Below are positions 60,439-64,000 of a stretch of 64,000 nucleotides of DNA, piece after piece. The notes under the pieces were generated by a model. It was not told where the DNA came from and did not search any database. It saw only the letters and a program-made list of their open reading frames with translations. Origin of the DNA: Triops longicaudatus (taxonomy: Eukaryota > Arthropoda > Branchiopoda > Notostraca > Triopsidae); contig JAGQDJ010000105.1 of the NCBI GenBank assembly GCA_022885665.1, positions 124,001 through 188,000 on the forward strand, read 5' to 3'. The position numbers and the translations under genes are program-made. Within the stretch, counting starts at the first letter, position 1; every line of letters starts with the position of its first letter.

Positions 60439-60847
60439 TCGCCTTACGAAGAAGAAGAAGGCTGGAGTACGGACTTTTCCTTGAGCGATGACGAAGGCGG
60501 CGAACCGTTCTTGGACAGATCGGAGCCAATTCCACGGCGATATATGGTACTGGCTGATTATTCGCCGTTGGGTCCGGGTGAGGCGACGCTGCGGGAAGGC
60601 GATTTGGTGGAGTTGGTCCGTGCAGGATGTGCTGGCTGGTGGTTTGTTCGGCTCTTAGATAGGATTATAGAGGGGAGTTTTCTTGTATTGAAAGAGTTTG
60701 CACTTCGCAGGAGGGTCACCGTCGTCACAGGAAGGCTGGGCACCGTCAGCGTATTTGGAGCCTGCGCAAGCGAAAAAGCCGTCAAGCTCGGGAACACCTT
60801 CAATAAGCAGCCAATATAGTGGCATGGAGCATGAACTAGCCGGTTGA
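60439..60847 (+). CDS. 3' end of an SH3-domain protein gene (fused to the AP-3 beta copy)
   Basis: An acidic lead (SPYEEEEGWSTDFSLSDDEG) is followed by an SH3 domain: RRYMVLADYSPLGPGEATLR, EGDLVELVRAG and WWFVRLL, encoded up to about 60684. After a short intron with acceptor at 60729-60730, 60731-60847 encodes EGWAPSAYLEPAQ and a Ser-rich tail ending MEHELAG, stop TGA. ALYDY-like, WW and the final PSxYLE are standard SH3 landmarks. The donor at 60685 (CTT|GTATTG) is the best I can find, but it adds about seven residues in the distal loop. No upstream exon is visible except the copied AP-3 beta exon. The local DNA is richer in GC than its surroundings. It may be a truncated gene, a chimera or a relic. 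Confidence 0.6.
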
Positions 60848-63400
60848 TTCCCGGCTTATTGTTATTTGTCTGCTGCATTGAGTTTCCAAGCTACTTGCGT
60901 CCGCAAGTTCGAAGTTAAAGCCGCTGTCTTCCAAAATCCGTGCTTGGGTTTGGGCCATGAATGAGTTTGCTGAGTGTGTTTATCGCTGCCACACTTTTCG
61001 TACCTGTTGTTCAAGCCTTTAAGTTGTTCTTTTTGGTGGACAAAGCGGTTAGATTTCGTTGTCTGGGTGGCTGTGTGAACAGTATTGATGATGGAGAATT
61101 GTTGGGAAAGGAACCTTTGTATAATCAGATAAGGCTTTCTAGTCATTTTTTTTGCATGATGAACAGAGTAGCGAGTAAACTTGTTGGATCTGATTAACAT
61201 GTTCTGCAAGAAAATCCACGAACAAGGGAAAGAGTGGGTCGTTTTTACTAGCTAATTGTTGAATTTTTTAATACAGGGCAAGTAGTTGGGTGAAGGACGT
61301 TGACGTCTGTTTTTCTTTTTGTTGTAGCTTAGACTTGCGAATGTGAAACAAATTTGACCCAGGGCAGTTGACTTCGATTGAACGTCGGTTCGCAGTTCAG
61401 TATTCATCATAACGTGACGTGTTTTCGAACGCCGCCATTTCCTGATACGCATGGCGTCGTTTGGTTGGGCTTGGAGATCACTTCACGCAGGTGAGTAAAT
61501 TGTGAATAATTTTGCTTTTTGCGATGATTTAGATACCGAATGATCATGTATATTCTAGCTAATTGTGTTCTTTAGTCAATTTATTGCTGAGAAGTTCTGC
61601 TTAAGCTCATAATTAATTGAAAACTCGTCCCTTTTCCCCCCACAGAAACGCGGTAGTGATGAAATGAAAGCTACGGGCAGTGCCTCCAGTTCATAATCCG
61701 TCAAAATCGAGTATGGAAACTCTATATGACCATAAATGACAGCCGGTGTTACTACAGTTGGTCTGGTTAAAATCTCAAGAACTTTTCATAATATTTTTTT
61801 TTTTTTTTTTTTTATTTTTTTTTTTTTTTAGCCACGTGTTCGGGAACTTATGAAGCAACGTAAAGATATAGTGAGTTTTCATAAACTTTGCCAACTTCTT
61901 TTTTAAAAAATTATTACTGTGTTATTTTTCAGAAAACTGATGGAAATATTAGTTTTAGCGAAGCACTGCTAGGTTTTTAGTGGAAAAGCATCATGGTATT
62001 TGTGTAACTAGACCTTCCTATTTCATGATCGTTTTCATTATTAACATTTCTTTAAGGCACAAGTACGCTTACCTTAAAGTTCTTTTTTTTTAATTAGTGT
62101 CTAGCGAACAGTGGAGAGTTAAACATAGCAAGTATTAAAGTAATGGTTTTGAATAAGTATAATATTACTAGTTGTTTTAAGATCTTGTGATTTTTTAATG
62201 ATTTTGAGTAAGAATAGTCTTCGGATTTGTATTAAAAAAAAGAAAAAAAATCGGCTCCAGTTTTTTTAGTATGGTACGGTTCTGACGACAGTGGGTTGTT
62301 GGATGAGAGGTATTTTGGGTAAGTATTATCCGGGATATCAAACCCTGGTTGAGTAAGTTTGTTACATGAAATCAAGGTCATCAGCTGGACAAGGTCAGTG
62401 CGATCATTGCTTCACCTTGCGTGGTCAGAAGCTAGACTAAAAAGGGAGTTGATAAGTGTTAATCATTACACGAGATCGATCCTTTTCCGTTATGTACACT
62501 ATTGCGTGCTTAACTGGTAAAGACGCACTGGTTCCATCGCTCTTAGTCGCAGCAGAGCACGGATAATAAGGCATCCGTGGTCTGGGTTAACTATGCGGGT
62601 GATGCCGCCCGTCCGCGTACTGAGAATCATCGGATCGTACCTGAGGGGATCGTGGTGTAATGGGTTGACTCTTCCACTTCCGTTGTTTCTATCCTCATGA
62701 GGAAGGCTTTGGTAAATTCGGTAGTCTAATGAGACCGTACAGGACATCCAATATGGGAAGGTCAAGATGTTTGTTCTGTGTTCTACATTAGTGTAGTTCA
62801 TGTAGTGCAAATTTTGCAAGAAAGTTATTGCAATGAAATACAAGTATGGTTAAACTTTGTTTTAACCGATATTTATTACATGGGAATTAGCTTTGGAGAA
62901 AGTGAAATCTTTTCGATTTGTTGAGTTTGGTTCGCTTTGGCTTACTTAGAAAACTCGCAATTCCTGTCCGCTGCAGTATGTTGCTCATTACAGTTGCACA
63001 TGTTGGCTCCTTTCCTTCTTTCTTGTATTCCCAGATAGTCGTGGCACGTTCTCCTACACACTGCCCACATCTATCCCTTGCCTTGCAGACAGAGTTTATA
63101 TGTCTGAATCAAGTTTTCACACTCACAGACACTGTCACACGATAACTACACAACTAAACGCAAATACGACTGTAAAAGGAATGAACCTTTGTCAAAAACG
63201 TTCGCCAAGCTAACACAAACCCACCAATGAGTGCGAGGACCAGAAGCATTAATATCTTCAGCGAATGAAACCTGTGAAATATATGTTAAAAAAATGTAAT
63301 TACAATAAAAGACACTGAAGAAGTGGTTTAGTTAACTTTGTATTTCGGTTGAGGAAGATCTCCTTTTGCTTGGAAATACTTCCAGGCATTCACAGAAACA
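60848..63400. other. Gene-poor stretch with poly-T tract
   Basis: 2.5 kb with no supported gene. Isolated exon-like pieces exist: 61451-61490 (MASFGWAWRSLHA with a GTGAGT donor), about 61832-61870 (PRVRELMKQRKDI) and about 61933-61980. They do not join in a consistent frame. A poly-T run lies at 61793-61830. 62540-62780 looks less AT-rich than its surroundings and matches nothing I know. Confidence 0.4.
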
Positions 63401-63589
63401 GGTGGAATCGGACTCGGTACCGGCTTGATGAACTAATGAAGCCCCCAAACCCCAGAAACGGGTACGTGTGCGATTCCCCCATTGCCCTTACATGTGAAAG
63501 ACCAAGCCCGAAAAAATTCTAAGCTAGAACGCCTATTCGCAGCGCGTAGCCATTTCTGACCCCCCAGCAAGTTACTCAAACTTGCTGGC
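63401..63589. repeat. Diverged repeat, unit 1, ending in a hairpin
   Basis: About 189 bp matching 63821-64000 with frequent changes. Shared blocks include CCCCAAACCCCAGAAA, GCCATTTCTGACCCCCCAGC and a terminal hairpin (63564-63588) of CCAGCAAGTT, five bases and its exact reverse complement. Confidence 0.8.
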
Positions 63590-63820
63590 ATACCTTTTCC
63601 TCCGGATTCCTTGAGGTCCTAAGGAGAGCTGAAATCCTTTGTTGAGCCGGAACCGTGCAGAACAAGTCGAGGAGTTTTCTTCCAAAAGAACTACTGCCAC
63701 GTTGTACAACATATTGGCTCAAAAAATAGTGAAAATCGTTACCTGGAGCGTTTTTTGAAAAACGCAGAAGACTTTCAGCGTTTGCTTAGGAACACATTGG
63801 CCGTGCACTGCATTTGCGGA

Positions 63821-64000
63821 GGTGGACCCGGTAATGGCTTGAAGAACACGTGACGCCCCAAACCCCAGAAATGGCTACGTGTGTGATTCTCCTATTACCC
63901 TAACATTTGAAAGACCTAACCGAAACAATCTTAACTTGAAAACCTATACATAACACGCAGCCATTTCTGACCCCCCAGCAAGTTACTTAAACTTGCTGGC
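63821..64000. repeat. Diverged repeat, unit 2, cut by the window end
   Basis: The second copy of the unit at 63401-63589, offset about 411-420 bp. The hairpin arms at 63975-63999 are unchanged, while the loop differs by one base from unit 1. The array or element may continue past the window. Confidence 0.8.

Noticed and set aside
61451..61980. Possible plus-strand gene with small exons (MASFGWAWRS, PRVRELMKQR, KTDGNISFSE)
   Set aside because: The pieces have splice-like borders, but their phases do not join without stops, and no family is recognised.
63152..63393. Possible small membrane protein on minus (FHSLKILMLLVLALIGGFVL)
   Set aside because: A two-exon frame can be drawn, but its donor (AAAGTTAAC) is weak and its first exon lies at the edge of the repeat unit.
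1..64000. CRISPR arrays, bacterial operons, riboswitches or prophage
   Set aside because: The window is intron-rich eukaryotic DNA; no regular spacer arrays or bacterial gene layout are present.

Overview
The window is nuclear DNA from an animal. It is AT-rich, its genes are split by GT-AG introns (about 40 bp to 1.9 kb), both strands are used, and the products are metazoan. The ending of the D2-like dopamine receptor (CNIMDA, LGYMNSFINPVIYTIFN) and the tandem DUF229 genes suggest a protostome, probably an ecdysozoan. That placement is inference. All gene models were joined by hand from reading frame, splice consensus and family similarity.

Layout. 305-4316 (+): 3' part of a D2-like dopamine receptor gene. 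4317-15044: 10.7 kb with no gene I can support. 15045-17467 (+): peroxiredoxin-5. 18358-20710 (-): glycoside hydrolase family 20 (hexosaminidase-like) protein without the catalytic acid pair. 20953-22239 (-): ankyrin-repeat protein. 25199-28123 (+): prolyl 4-hydroxylase alpha subunit with two homologous alternative exons. 28873-31181 (-): THUMPD3 tRNA guanine-N2 methyltransferase. 31618-32561 (-): DPM1. 33373-34150 (+): Hikeshi. 34257-36802 (-): TADA3. 37504-38241 (-): selenoprotein W, with an in-frame TGA in CxxU and a candidate SECIS downstream. 40138-41716 (-): secreted mucin-linked serine protease homologue that has lost its catalytic His and Ser. 45411-49749 (+): AP-3 complex beta subunit.

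From 50 kb on the DNA has been rearranged. Two intact DUF229 (sulfatase/phosphatase-fold) membrane or secretory proteins lie at 50314-53704 and 56625-59784, with a broken third copy between them (about 54606-56104). A 270-bp piece of the broken copy sits again inside an intron of the first gene. A near-identical 640-bp copy of AP-3 beta exon 13, its intron and part of exon 14 lies 14 bp upstream of the second DUF229 start codon. On its other side this copy runs in frame into the 3' end of an SH3-domain gene. The last 3 kb holds a diverged repeat whose units end in a conserved hairpin.

The genes do not form one pathway. Most are housekeeping genes: redox (PRDX5, SELENOW), secretory-pathway modification (DPM1, P4HA, AP-3), nuclear functions (TADA3, Hikeshi) and tRNA modification (THUMPD3). 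The most distinctive features are the selenocysteine recoding, the alternative exon pair, two apparent pseudoenzymes, and the DUF229/AP-3/SH3 duplication and fusion region.
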